This document shows, one piece after another, positions 33,419 through 42,690 of a stretch of DNA of 64,000 nucleotides. Each line of letters begins with the position of its first letter. Position 1 is the first letter of the stretch. The notes below the pieces were generated by a model, which saw only the letters and a list, made by a program, of their open reading frames with translations, did not search any database and was not told the DNA's origin. The DNA is from Prevotella fusca JCM 17724 (GTDB taxonomy: Bacteria > Bacteroidota > Bacteroidia > Bacteroidales > Bacteroidaceae): the NCBI RefSeq assembly GCF_001262015.1, contig NZ_CP012075.1, forward strand, positions 682,001-746,000, in the 5' to 3' direction. The translations under genes and the position numbers were made by a program.

Positions 33419-34693
33419 TTATGGAATCAACAACGAAGAATCACCATAGCTAAGGAAACGGAATCCGTGACTAAGTGCATAATCATAAATCTTATGCCAG
33501 TTGCCGCCCTTTACAAACGCACTCACCAAAAGCAGCAGCGTGGATTGTGGCTGATGGAAATTAGTTACGAGTGCCTTGATAATCTTGTAGGAATAACCTG
33601 GGGCTATGATAATCTGAGTGCTTGAGTGCAGCATTTCAAATCCGTCTTTATCCAGATAGGCAAGCAGATGACGGATAGATTCTTCCGCTGTTATCACTCT
33701 TCCATCCACTTCTACCAATCCATCTGCATTATGCGGCAAGTCGTACGGCTCCCACTGATTGACATGAAGGTCTTTCTCTGTACTTTCAGGGTCCAACACA
33801 AGTTTGACACCCATGTAATAGAGGCTTTCCAATGTTCTGACACTCGTTGTACCCACAGCAATCGCACGGCAATCATGAGCCAGCAGTTTCTCCAAGGTCT
33901 GACGACGAACAACGATAAACTCCGTATGCATACTGTGCCCCTCTATCTCACGGCTCTTCACAGGCTTAAAAGTTCCTGCACCAACATGTAAAGTCAGCTC
34001 CTCACGGTCAATCCCATGTTCGTCCAAGGCTTTCAACACCCTATCGGTAAAGTGAAGCCCAGCTGTTGGAGCTGCCACAGAACCTTTGATTTTTGAATAA
34101 ACCGTCTGATAGGTTTTCTTGTCGCTTTCCTCAGTTGCACGGTTGAGATAAGGAGGAATTGGGAGTTCTCCCACAGCTTCGAGGATTTCAGCAAATGATA
34201 CGTTCGTATTATCCCACTCAAAGTTAATCCAGTGATTGGTACCGCCAGCCTGCTCCTGCATCTTACTGCGATTCATTGTTGCAGTAAGGGTCAGCCTATT
34301 TCCTTTGATTTCAAATGCACGTTTCAAAGTCCCTTCCTTCCACTTCTTGAGGTTGCCGACCATACAAAGCCAAGCACATTCATGATTCGTCTGGAACATG
34401 AGTTCATAGTCTGTCGGCTCTGCAGGTTCCATAAGAAACACCTCTATGAGCGCACCTGTTTCCTTACGGAAATGCATACGTGCCTGTATAACTTTCGTGT
34501 TATTAAAAACCATCAAAGCTCCCAGTGGCAGGTGCTCGGGAAGATTATAGAATGTGTCCTCCGACACTTCACCATGCTTATAGAGCAACAGCTTGCTTTG
34601 GTCGCGCTCAGCCAAAGGAAACTTGGCGATACGCTCATCGGGGAGAGAGTAATTATAATCAGAAATGCAAATATGCTTTGTATCTTTGGACAT
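33419..34693 (-). CDS. queA: S-adenosylmethionine:tRNA ribosyltransferase-isomerase
   Basis: Makes epoxyqueuosine in tRNA by moving the ribosyl part of SAM to preQ1-modified tRNA. 424 residues, longer than the E. coli enzyme (356) but usual for Bacteroidetes. Family blocks are DYNYSLPDERIAKFPLAERD, LMVFNNTKVIQARMHFRKET, SVAAPTAGLHFTDRVLKALD, TLHVGAGTFKPVKS, IAVGTTSVRTLESL and the C-terminal LVTNFHQPQSTLLLLVSAFV. Cytosolic. It follows the PAP2 gene by nine bases, but no functional link between the two is obvious. Confidence 0.96.
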   Translation of the reverse strand: MSKDTKHICISDYNYSLPDERIAKFPLAERDQSKLLLYKHGEVSEDTFYNLPEHLPLGALMVFNNTKVIQARMHFRKETGALIEVFLMEPAEPTDYELMFQTNHECAWLCMVGNLKKWKEGTLKRAFEIKGNRLTLTATMNRSKMQEQAGGTNHWINFEWDNTNVSFAEILEAVGELPIPPYLNRATEESDKKTYQTVYSKIKGSVAAPTAGLHFTDRVLKALDEHGIDREELTLHVGAGTFKPVKSREIEGHSMHTEFIVVRRQTLEKLLAHDCRAIAVGTTSVRTLESLYYMGVKLVLDPESTEKDLHVNQWEPYDLPHNADGLVEVDGRVITAEESIRHLLAYLDKDGFEMLHSSTQIIIAPGYSYKIIKALVTNFHQPQSTLLLLVSAFVKGGNWHKIYDYALSHGFRFLSYGDSSLLIP

Positions 34694-34702
34694 ACTTTTT
34701 AT

Positions 34703-35398
34703 TTATATAGATAAGACGGCACGGAAAGCCGCATAAATGAAAGTCAATATAAGTACGCTGATAACCACATCTATGTCAGCGAAACTATATCCCGTTCTCG
34801 TGTATCTTGTGGAGATATAGTGCAGTTTGTCGCTGCATCTAATATAGATGCGAAGGTATAAAAAATAAATGAAAACGGCGACTGTTGAACCGAATATCAT
34901 TCCGAAAAACACATCGGAAGGATAATGAACCCCAAGATAAGGGCGCGTGAAGGAAACCATGAAGCTCCAACCTATCATCAAGACAGAGAAGATGCGGTCA
35001 CGGACTAATAAGCTGAAAAATACTGCCAGCACAAAGGAATTGGCGGTATGGGATGAGAAAAAGCTGTATCCATCAGCCATATAATGGTTCGTTGCCATGA
35101 TAAGTCCCTGTAACTCCGGGTTATTCAACGGACGTGGTCGGGCTACAAGCGGCTTGACAACACCAAGGTTAACTCCATTGACTATAAGCAGCCCCAATCC
35201 TACAACGCCGACAACAAGCAGAATCTTCTGCCAATTCTCATTGTTTTTGATAACCATGTAAAGTAAAGACGCATAGAGGGCTATCCACGTGTAAGCAGAA
35301 GTCAAAGTAAGAACAAAATAATCAACAAAGAGGTTGTCGCTTCCATTGAAAGCGAGCAGAATTGATTTATCAAGTTCTCGTAAAACGTCTAAATTCAT
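34703..35398 (-). CDS. PAP2-family membrane phosphatase
   Basis: 231-residue integral membrane protein with about six helices. The three PAP2 signature motifs are present: KPLVARPRP (motif 1, K-x6-RP), SSHTAN (motif 2, usually PSGH) and TRPYLGVHYPSD (motif 3, R-x5-H-x3-D). Such enzymes dephosphorylate lipid substrates, for example undecaprenyl pyrophosphate, phosphatidic acid or lipid A; the substrate here cannot be assigned. It may supply recycled undecaprenyl phosphate. In motif 2 the position before His is Ser rather than Gly. Confidence 0.88.
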   Translation of the reverse strand: MNLDVLRELDKSILLAFNGSDNLFVDYFVLTLTSAYTWIALYASLLYMVIKNNENWQKILLVVGVVGLGLLIVNGVNLGVVKPLVARPRPLNNPELQGLIMATNHYMADGYSFFSSHTANSFVLAVFFSLLVRDRIFSVLMIGWSFMVSFTRPYLGVHYPSDVFFGMIFGSTVAVFIYFLYLRIYIRCSDKLHYISTRYTRTGYSFADIDVVISVLILTFIYAAFRAVLSI

Positions 35399-35440
35399 CG
35401 TTTGATTATTATAATGAGAAACTATTTGTCTGACAAATAC

Positions 35441-38002
35441 TTAAATTGCTTCAATATTCTCTGCCTTAACCCACCCCTGACGACCGTCACTTAACTGTAT
35501 CTCTGTCCAGTGGCTCATGCTATGATCTGTTATTCTGACCTTAGAACCCTCATGGAGAATAAAGGCTTCTGCTGATTTCTGGTCTGGCGTCTTCCTGACG
35601 ATAGCAGATGATGACATGATAATACCATGGTCTTCCGAATCCAGCAAGTAAACCTGCTGTATCGCAAAGAATGTATTGATAAGGAAGAAAAAGAAAAAAA
35701 CGGGTAATACCACCTTCGATAACTTTCGAAGAACATCAATCTCAACAAAAAGATAGCCCAAGAGAGCAACAAGAGAAAGAAACAGACAGGCAAGGCTGAG
35801 AAATGCCCACCAATCTGAACTTAAGAAATTTACCAATGTCTTATACCATGTGACAAAGAACATTTCGGATTCTGGGGTCAGATTGTCAATCGTCTTTGAT
35901 TGTGCCAACTGAAGATTGAAGCGAATATCCTCGTCACTGGGAGCAAGGCGTTGTGCACGCTCGTAGGAAAGAACGGCATGAGGGATTTTGTCAAGACGAT
36001 AGTAGCTGTTGCCGAGATTATAATACAAAGCAGCAGACTCTCCTTGCTTCAACAACTTTTCATATCCCTTGACAGCCTGCATGTAATTCCCTTTCTGATA
36101 CAGCTTGTCAACATCAGCCTTTGTCTGTGCAGACAGCTGCAAAGAAAATGCAGACATACAGATAATAAAAAACAGGAGGGAAAATGATTTCTTGGAAGAT
36201 GTTTTCATACCCTTAATTGTTTCTTCCATATCAGCTATCGCCTTCATTGCAGCATCAAGTGTTCGCTTCATATTACCTTTCTCGTCTCCGGGAGCATAAC
36301 GTTCAAATTCACATTCATCAATAGCTGAAATATACTTGTCAATCACTTCTATTGGCACATTAATTTTACTAAATTGTTCACTGATGTTATCACGTGACAA
36401 CTGCTCTACAGGCAGATTCAGCTTATCACTTGCATAGCCCCATAATGTCTGCAGAACCTCATCGTAAAACTCAAGGTTCTTTTTCTTCAGCATCAAGAGT
36501 TCAGCTGCATGTAAACGGCTGGAAGCTATACGGTTTGCATTCTTTCCTCGTTTCAGAACCATATCTACATGGTGTGCAAAACGATCACGATAGTAGAAAG
36601 AAAGACAACCACCTGCACCCAAAAGTAAAATAAGAATGATATAGTATACTGCAGAACCGAAGAAGAAGTTACCAACCTTATCAAGTGACCTTTCACCAGT
36701 CTTCAAAGGTAATATATCTTCATTCGGTAAATCAACAGACAAAATATCTTTTGTCGTTCCGTCACCCCTTGACACTTTCAATTCCATAGGAGTCGTTTGA
36801 AGGGTGATATATTTCTTCTGCGATAAATCATAATAGCAGAACTTTACAGGAGGAATGGAAACAAGTCCCTCTTGATGAGGTACTACAACCTGATCAAAAA
36901 TCATGTTACCCTCTGCGCCCTTCGTCGTTAGCTGAGTCTTGTCAGTTGCCTTGACATCATGCGCTTCAAAACCCTTAGGAAGCTGAATGACAGGCTGCTT
37001 AATCAACTTCAGGTTACCAGCTCCGCTGACAACAACACGGATTTTAATAGGGTCACCAGCCTTCACCTCTTTCTTATTTAACTGGGCTGAGAGATTAAAA
37101 TGCCCTACACCACCAGAGAAGTCTGCCGGTCGTTTAGGCAATGGCAGCACCTTGACTGATAAGCCTGGCGCTACAATATCTTTCTTGAGATTTGTGCTTC
37201 CCCCATCAATACCAAAGGCTTCAAACGGATTGAAACTGTTTGATACTTGTACAATGCCGTGGAATGTCAATGGCGGGACTTTCAGGGTTCCCGTCATCTG
37301 TGGATACATTACATACTCGCTCCAGGTCACACAATTATATATGCGCTTGCCAATACGCTCTTTGTGGAAAGTCTTTTGTTGTGGCAAGTCAATTTCCTGT
37401 ACATGAAAACCAGCCAGATCAGGCATCTTACCCATCAGCTGACGCAGATTCTTTGTCGTATAGACTTTATAGGTTAGCAATACCGGTTCTTGTTCATAGA
37501 CGGTTGTCTTATTGGCAATGACCTTGATAAAAAGGTCCTTAGATGATATTGTTGTAGATGACGCACGAGGATCACCTTGCGAGCCATAACGACCACCATT
37601 TGATGAAGTACGAGAATTGTTCGTATTACCAGAAACCATAATCCTGACAGGTGTCGAAGCAAGTTCCTGATCATTTACAATTATATGTGCAGGCCCAATA
37701 CTTATATTTCCTTTCTTTGTTGCTAAAAAGACATAGGTAAAAGATACAGAAGAAGAGCTGCTCGCATGACCATCAATAAATTGATAATTAGATTGTGAAG
37801 AAGTCGCAGGACCAAACACTTTCTCAAGACCACTTGACAATCTACCCAACTGAAATCTACGTACATCCTGTGTATATACAGTGTACTCAACTTGAAACTC
37901 CTCACCTACAGTCACATGCTTCGGAGCAGCCACCCGAACACGCTGTGCCTGCAAGACACAAACACTCAACAGCGAAAGTAACAAAATTATATATCGTTTC
38001 AT
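35441..38002 (-). CDS. BatD-BatE fusion protein
   Basis: One open frame of 853 residues carries what are usually two Bat proteins. Residues 1-598 are BatD: a signal peptide (MKRYIILLLSLLSVCVLQAQ), Ig-like beta domains (KVTVGEEFQVEYTV-like), and a membrane helix (FFFGSAVYYIILILLLGAGG). From the internal Met encoded at 36208 the frame continues as BatE: a second signal-like helix (FSLLFFIICMSAFSLQLSAQ), TPR repeats (YYNLGNSYYRLDKIPHAVLS), two membrane helices, and an SH3-like domain (DGRQGWVKAENIEAI). No stop separates them. The start at 38002 was chosen by the signal peptide; the frame is open to 38122. The Bat operon is linked to aerotolerance and envelope stress in Bacteroides. Confidence 0.87.
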   Translation of the reverse strand: MKRYIILLLSLLSVCVLQAQRVRVAAPKHVTVGEEFQVEYTVYTQDVRRFQLGRLSSGLEKVFGPATSSQSNYQFIDGHASSSSSVSFTYVFLATKKGNISIGPAHIIVNDQELASTPVRIMVSGNTNNSRTSSNGGRYGSQGDPRASSTTISSKDLFIKVIANKTTVYEQEPVLLTYKVYTTKNLRQLMGKMPDLAGFHVQEIDLPQQKTFHKERIGKRIYNCVTWSEYVMYPQMTGTLKVPPLTFHGIVQVSNSFNPFEAFGIDGGSTNLKKDIVAPGLSVKVLPLPKRPADFSGGVGHFNLSAQLNKKEVKAGDPIKIRVVVSGAGNLKLIKQPVIQLPKGFEAHDVKATDKTQLTTKGAEGNMIFDQVVVPHQEGLVSIPPVKFCYYDLSQKKYITLQTTPMELKVSRGDGTTKDILSVDLPNEDILPLKTGERSLDKVGNFFFGSAVYYIILILLLGAGGCLSFYYRDRFAHHVDMVLKRGKNANRIASSRLHAAELLMLKKKNLEFYDEVLQTLWGYASDKLNLPVEQLSRDNISEQFSKINVPIEVIDKYISAIDECEFERYAPGDEKGNMKRTLDAAMKAIADMEETIKGMKTSSKKSFSLLFFIICMSAFSLQLSAQTKADVDKLYQKGNYMQAVKGYEKLLKQGESAALYYNLGNSYYRLDKIPHAVLSYERAQRLAPSDEDIRFNLQLAQSKTIDNLTPESEMFFVTWYKTLVNFLSSDWWAFLSLACLFLSLVALLGYLFVEIDVLRKLSKVVLPVFFFFFLINTFFAIQQVYLLDSEDHGIIMSSSAIVRKTPDQKSAEAFILHEGSKVRITDHSMSHWTEIQLSDGRQGWVKAENIEAI

Positions 38003-38012
38003 ATCTTCAATA

Positions 38013-38693
38013 TTACCAGTTTTTATCAAGTTTTCTATCAGAAGGCTGGCGCATCGCCTTGGACAAACGTTCTTGCGTTTCCTTCTCCTGTTGCTTGACG
38101 GCATTGAGAAGCTGTTCTGCATTATCTTTGCTCATCCCCTGATTATCTTTCTGCTGATTATTCTTCTGATTATTATCTTTATTCTTATTCTGAGGCTGAT
38201 TCTTTTTCTTGTCTTTGTCTTTGTCAGGTTTATTCTTACCACCAGACGATTGATTCTGTTGCTGTTTCTTCTGCTGGCGTTTGCACAATTCAAGATTGTA
38301 TCTTGCATTCCTGTGGTCAGAATTACGACGCAAAGCATTCTTATAGGCTTCTATTGCTTTAGCATAATCTTTTTCATCTTGAAGAATAGTCCCCAGATTG
38401 CTATAGCTGCTTGACTTACGGACAGGATTTTTCTCTAACTCTGCAGCTTTCTCATAGAACTTTTTCGCTTCATCATTCTTCTTCTGGGTCTGCAGGCTTC
38501 TTCCCAGGTTATAATTGGCTATCGCATTGTTGGCTTCTTTGTCAACAGCCTTGCGATAAAGCACCTCTGCCTGCGCATAGTTCTTTGAGGAGAAAAGTTT
38601 ATTACCTTCTCTTATAAGCTGGTTAGCTGTCTGTCCTTTGGCAGAAACAAACAGAAGTATCAGGCACATAATGAAATAAAGTCGTTTTACCAT
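38013..38693 (-). CDS. batC: BatC, TPR protein
   Basis: 226 residues from the ATG at 38693, with a signal peptide (MVKRLYFIMCLILLFVSAKG). Three TPR units follow (ANQLIREGNKLFSSKNYAQA, AIANYNLGRSLQTQKKNDEA, SSYSNLGTILQDEKDYAKAI). The C-terminal half is an extended Lys/Gln/Asn-rich tail (KKQQQNQSSGGKNKPDKDKD), low complexity and probably disordered. It lies between batB and batD with spacing of 5 and 11 bases, and presumably helps to assemble the vWA proteins. A longer open frame reaches 38738 within batB, but the signal peptide fixes the start. Confidence 0.88.
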   Translation of the reverse strand: MVKRLYFIMCLILLFVSAKGQTANQLIREGNKLFSSKNYAQAEVLYRKAVDKEANNAIANYNLGRSLQTQKKNDEAKKFYEKAAELEKNPVRKSSSYSNLGTILQDEKDYAKAIEAYKNALRRNSDHRNARYNLELCKRQQKKQQQNQSSGGKNKPDKDKDKKKNQPQNKNKDNNQKNNQQKDNQGMSKDNAEQLLNAVKQQEKETQERLSKAMRQPSDRKLDKNW

Positions 38694-38697
38694 ATTC

Positions 38698-39693
38698 TTA
38701 CCAACGTTTCTTTCTTTCAAGTACCAAGACATCCACAATGAGTAGAATGGCTACAAGTAGAGCCAATGCCTGGAACTGTTCGTCAAAGTCACTGTAAATA
38801 ACATTATTGATTTTACCTTTCTGTAGTTTACCAAGTTCTCTGCCGAGGACAGCATCTGCAACATTACTGTTACTTACATGAACATATACACCATGTCCGG
38901 CTGCAGCAATTTGTTTACACATATCCTCATTAAGACGTGTCTTCACAATTTCACCACTTGATTTCTTCAATTCTTCTCCGTCAGACATAGGAATAGTAGC
39001 TCCCTCTTTAGAGCCGACACCAAGGACAAACACCTTGATACCTTTACTTTGCGCCTGCCTTGCCATTTCCTCAGCACCTCCTTCATTGTCTTCGCCATCC
39101 GTTATCAAGATGATAGCCTTACCCACCTTTGATTTAGGTGTAAAGCTGTTAATGGAAAGTTGAAGAGCCTTACCAATATCAGTTCCCTGTGTGCCGATTA
39201 ATGAGGGGTTAATATTATCCAGAAACATCTTGGCTGACACATAATCACTTGTAATCGGGAGCTGTACAAAAGCATCGCCGGCAAAGACAATCAGTCCAAT
39301 TTTGTCCTCACTGAACTTGTCCATCAGATTCTCGACCAACAGCTTGCTCTTCTCCAGACGCGAAGGTACTACATCTTCTGCAAGCATTGAATTGCTTATA
39401 TCAAGTGCTATAATTGTTTCAATACCTTCTCGCTGCCTATTAGTAGCAAGTTTACTACCCACCTGTGGACGTGCTATAATAAGCACAAGCAAGAACAACA
39501 CCAGTTCTGCCAATGCAAATTTAACCCAGCCTCTCCTCTGACTTATCATCGGAGAAAGCTGACGCATAAGTTCAGTATTCCCAAACTTCTTCATCCGTTG
39601 CTTACACTTGCGGACTGAATATGAGTAGATTATTGCTGATAATGGGATCAGCAATAACAGCCACAAATATATGGGATTATCAAATCTAAACAT
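38698..39693 (-). CDS. batB: BatB, vWA-domain membrane protein
   Basis: 331 residues. An N-terminal membrane anchor (LWLLLLIPLSAIIYSYS) and a second helix (LAELVLFLLVLIIARPQ) precede the von Willebrand A domain (about residues 88-290). The metal-ion site is complete: DISNSMLAED (DxSxS), the Thr in GTQGTDIGKAL, and Asp in ITDGEDNEGG. A C-terminal helix follows (FQALALLVAILLIVDVLVL). The likely role is metal-dependent protein contact at the inner membrane together with BatA. Four bases after it the BatC start is reached, so they are one operon. Confidence 0.94.
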   Translation of the reverse strand: MFRFDNPIYLWLLLLIPLSAIIYSYSVRKCKQRMKKFGNTELMRQLSPMISQRRGWVKFALAELVLFLLVLIIARPQVGSKLATNRQREGIETIIALDISNSMLAEDVVPSRLEKSKLLVENLMDKFSEDKIGLIVFAGDAFVQLPITSDYVSAKMFLDNINPSLIGTQGTDIGKALQLSINSFTPKSKVGKAIILITDGEDNEGGAEEMARQAQSKGIKVFVLGVGSKEGATIPMSDGEELKKSSGEIVKTRLNEDMCKQIAAAGHGVYVHVSNSNVADAVLGRELGKLQKGKINNVIYSDFDEQFQALALLVAILLIVDVLVLERKKRW

Positions 39694-39753
39694 TCTTCAA
39701 TCAATCTTGTTAAACAAGCCTGTGACTTCTGTTTGAACGATTATCAGAAAGCC

Positions 39754-40710
39754 TTACGGCAAGCGTTTGAAAACTGTCCAACGAAGCAACAACTCAAAAC
39801 AGAAGACTATCAATGCCAACCAGGCAAAAGGCATGTAAGCCTCATACAGATGGTCGTATGACTTAATGTTCATTTTCGTCTTCTCAAGTTTGTCTATATC
39901 CTGATAGATTCTCGACAACTCCGCCTGACTTTGCGCCCTATAGAATTCACCATCTGTTGACACCGCAATATCCTGCAATGTATTATAATCTATGGCTCCA
40001 ATATCCTCTCCCGTCTCTCTGCCAAAGCCTATCGTATAAACTCTGATACCGAACTTCTTTGCAATCGTAGCAGCTGTCATTGGTGATATGGAACCAACAT
40101 TATTGCTGCCATCAGTCAACAGGATGATGATCTTACTTTTTGCCTTTGAATCTTTCAACCGGCTAACGGCATTTGCCAAACCCATGCCAATAGCTGTTCC
40201 ATCCTGCATCAAACCACTCGTAACCAAATCTGTACGAATGTGATGAAGAAGATTCAAGAGTGCAGCATGGTCAAGAGTCATGGGACATTGTGTAAAAGCT
40301 TCACCTGCAAAAATAGTAAGCCCGATATTATCACTGGGACGACTGCTGATAAATTCCGAGGCAACCTCCTTCGCCACCTCCATACGGTTAGGAAAAATAT
40401 CATCTGTCAACATACTTGCCGAAACATCCATCGTCAGCATAATGTCAATTCCTTCCGTATCTTTATTATCCCAGGCATTATAAGTCTGAGGACGTGCCAA
40501 TACAATGACTACCAAAACATAGACAATGCAACGCAAAGCCATAGGAAGATGAATCATCTTCACCTTCCAGTTTCTGGGAGCATGCTGATAAGCGAATGTA
40601 TCGCTCATCCTCATTGTTGGTTCTTTTCCTTTACCGCGAAAGAAATACCATAATAAATAAGGTATCAGCAAAAGAAGCAAAAGAAGATATCCACTATTGG
40701 CAAATTCCAT
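39754..40710 (-). CDS. batA: BatA, vWA-domain membrane protein
   Basis: 318 residues, built like BatB: an N-terminal helix (GYLLLLLLLIPYLLWYFFRG), a second helix (CIVYVLVVIVLARPQTYN), a vWA domain with TMDVSASMLTDD (DxSxS), SGLMQDGTAIGMGL (Thr) and LLTDGSNNVGS (Asp), and a C-terminal helix (FAWLALIVFCFELLLRW). BatA and BatB are paralogues that are nearly always found together. The 60-base spacer to batB has no terminator. The first vWA gene of the operon, after the 40729 membrane protein. Confidence 0.94.
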   Translation of the reverse strand: MEFANSGYLLLLLLLIPYLLWYFFRGKGKEPTMRMSDTFAYQHAPRNWKVKMIHLPMALRCIVYVLVVIVLARPQTYNAWDNKDTEGIDIMLTMDVSASMLTDDIFPNRMEVAKEVASEFISSRPSDNIGLTIFAGEAFTQCPMTLDHAALLNLLHHIRTDLVTSGLMQDGTAIGMGLANAVSRLKDSKAKSKIIILLTDGSNNVGSISPMTAATIAKKFGIRVYTIGFGRETGEDIGAIDYNTLQDIAVSTDGEFYRAQSQAELSRIYQDIDKLEKTKMNIKSYDHLYEAYMPFAWLALIVFCFELLLRWTVFKRLP

Positions 40711-40728
40711 TTCTACATTCTATATATA

Positions 40729-41772
40729 TCACATCAAAAGTGCATAAACTTCAGACGCAACGTAAACTAACAATGTTACAGAGACCACAACAAGCAAGCC
40801 CATCACCAGTTTGAGTATCTTGCGCAAACGAGTTTCTTTTACATCTTCCAGTGGTTCTACAACTACTTCTACAGGATTGTCAACCTTTGTACTATCAACA
40901 AAGTGCGTTATACTATCAAGGTAGAAATCCATATCGTTCACACTCGTTGAATACTTGGCAAACTTCACAAGATCAGCTGTATTGAAGACTTCCTGCAACT
41001 CTGCAACATCAGTCTCTTCACATAATCCAGACATACTTCCCAAAATCTCATGGGTAGTCATTTCCAACGCATTGAGTTTAAAACGTTGAGAGATATACGT
41101 CCTTAGAACATTGGTAACATCCGTATAGTATGTCTTCTGTTCACTATACGAATTCTTATTTGCAGCTATTTCTGCAAGGTCTGCTTTAGCTTGCTCATAA
41201 AACGACAACACACGTGCCTTCTTAGGAGTCCACCCACTCTTCTTATTACGAAGAACCATATAAAGATAGAAAGCAATACCAAGGAGCAGAAGTACAAGAA
41301 CAGCTAACAATATCACTGGCAACCATTCACTCCAAGAGAAGGGTACCTTCTGCACATCATCAGGCGGCATTGGCATATTCTTCACTGTATCAACAGCTAC
41401 TGATTGAATCTCTAAAGCAACTGTACCTGTCATCTTTGTCGTTCCACCAACAACCACCTTCTGTGCAGGAATCGTACAGCGTTTAGCATCCCATGCCGTC
41501 AATGTATATATTCGCCGGATTTTCAATCCATTATTTACTTCTGCCGTATCAGATTCTTCACTGAGTACTTCAACATTTGGAAATATCTCTTTCTTGCGAG
41601 CATATTCTGGAAAAGAAATCCTTGTCCCTTTAGGCGCACATACGGTAATACTATAGTGTGAGCGTCCACCGATTAATATCCGGGAGGAATCCACACTTGC
41701 CGTCACCTGTACCTGTGCATGACTAACAACCGCCAGAACAAGTAATGTTATTATGACTATATATTTTCTCAT
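40729..41772 (-). CDS. Bat-operon membrane protein of unknown function
   Basis: 347 residues. A signal peptide (MRKYIVIITLLVLAVVSHAQ), a periplasmic BatD-like beta domain (residues about 25-140), a membrane helix (LPVILLAVLVLLLLGIAFYL), a cytoplasmic helical domain (ADLAEIAANKNSYSEQKTYY and following) and a final membrane helix (LVMGLLVVVSVTLLVYVASE). In Bacteroidetes a protein of this shape commonly sits between the DUF58 gene and batA. It overlaps the DUF58 gene by four bases (ATGA type), which indicates translational coupling. No enzymatic motif is seen. Confidence 0.82.
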   Translation of the reverse strand: MRKYIVIITLLVLAVVSHAQVQVTASVDSSRILIGGRSHYSITVCAPKGTRISFPEYARKKEIFPNVEVLSEESDTAEVNNGLKIRRIYTLTAWDAKRCTIPAQKVVVGGTTKMTGTVALEIQSVAVDTVKNMPMPPDDVQKVPFSWSEWLPVILLAVLVLLLLGIAFYLYMVLRNKKSGWTPKKARVLSFYEQAKADLAEIAANKNSYSEQKTYYTDVTNVLRTYISQRFKLNALEMTTHEILGSMSGLCEETDVAELQEVFNTADLVKFAKYSTSVNDMDFYLDSITHFVDSTKVDNPVEVVVEPLEDVKETRLRKILKLVMGLLVVVSVTLLVYVASEVYALLM

Positions 41773-42641
41773 CGGCTTCTCTTTGAAAACAATGTCATCA
41801 ACATCTTCACATAATCATCATCCGTTGCCACATCTATACTGTCCACATGGCTTTGATTCAACATTTCATGCAGACGCTGTTCACGCTCTTCCCAATACAC
41901 ATTATGTACCTTCCGCAAGCGGGCATCATGCGTATCAATATACATCTCGTGTCCGGTCTCAGCATCCACGACTTTCATCAAACCGACATCCGGCATTTCC
42001 TTCGCACGACGGTCATATACCTGAATCGCCACAACATCGTGTTTCTTATTGGCTATACGAAGTTCCTGACTGAAATCCTTTCTAGTATAGAAATCACTGA
42101 TTAAAAAGGCTGTACAACGCCGTTTCATCACCTTGTTGAGGTATTCAAGACTTACACCGACATCCGTTTTCTTGCTATCAGGAGTGAAAGTAAGCATCTC
42201 ACGAATAAGATAAAGAATGTGCTTACGCCCTTTCTTCGGGGCTATATACTTCTCAATATGGTCAGAGAAGAATATGACACCAATCTTGTCGTTGTTCTGA
42301 ATGGCTGAGAATGCCAATGTAGCTGCTATTTCCGTCACACACTCCCGCTTCAGCTGCCCCGCAGTTCCAAAGTCGAGTGAACCGCTGACATCGACAAGCA
42401 ACATCACAGTAAGCTCACGTTCCTCTTCAAAGACCTTGACATAAGGACGATGAAAACGACCAGTCACATTCCAGTCTATGTCTCGCACATCATCACCATA
42501 CTGATACTCCCGCACTTCCGAAAAAGCCATACCACGTCCCTTGAAGGCAGAATGATACTGCCCAGCAAAGATGTTCTGGCTCAGTCCCAAGGTCTTTATT
42601 TCAATCTTACGGACTTTCTTTAGTAACTCTGTAGTATCCAT
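41769..42641 (-). CDS. DUF58 domain protein
   Basis: 290 residues from the ATG at 42641. The DUF58 signature is GRGMAFSEVREYQYGDDVRD followed by IDWNVTGR, then a vWA-like fold: VMLLVDVSGSLDFGT (degenerate DxSxS site), DKIGVIFFSDHIEKYI, TAFLISDFYTRKDF. Proteins of this type are usual partners of MoxR AAA ATPases. It lies second in the operon, 49 bases behind moxR. No membrane helix is present, so it is cytosolic or membrane-associated through partners. Confidence 0.93.
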   Translation of the reverse strand: MDTTELLKKVRKIEIKTLGLSQNIFAGQYHSAFKGRGMAFSEVREYQYGDDVRDIDWNVTGRFHRPYVKVFEEERELTVMLLVDVSGSLDFGTAGQLKRECVTEIAATLAFSAIQNNDKIGVIFFSDHIEKYIAPKKGRKHILYLIREMLTFTPDSKKTDVGVSLEYLNKVMKRRCTAFLISDFYTRKDFSQELRIANKKHDVVAIQVYDRRAKEMPDVGLMKVVDAETGHEMYIDTHDARLRKVHNVYWEEREQRLHEMLNQSHVDSIDVATDDDYVKMLMTLFSKRSR

Positions 42642-42690
42642 ATACAACGATAATTGCACTTCTTCTTAAACTCTGCTTACCATACTGAGA

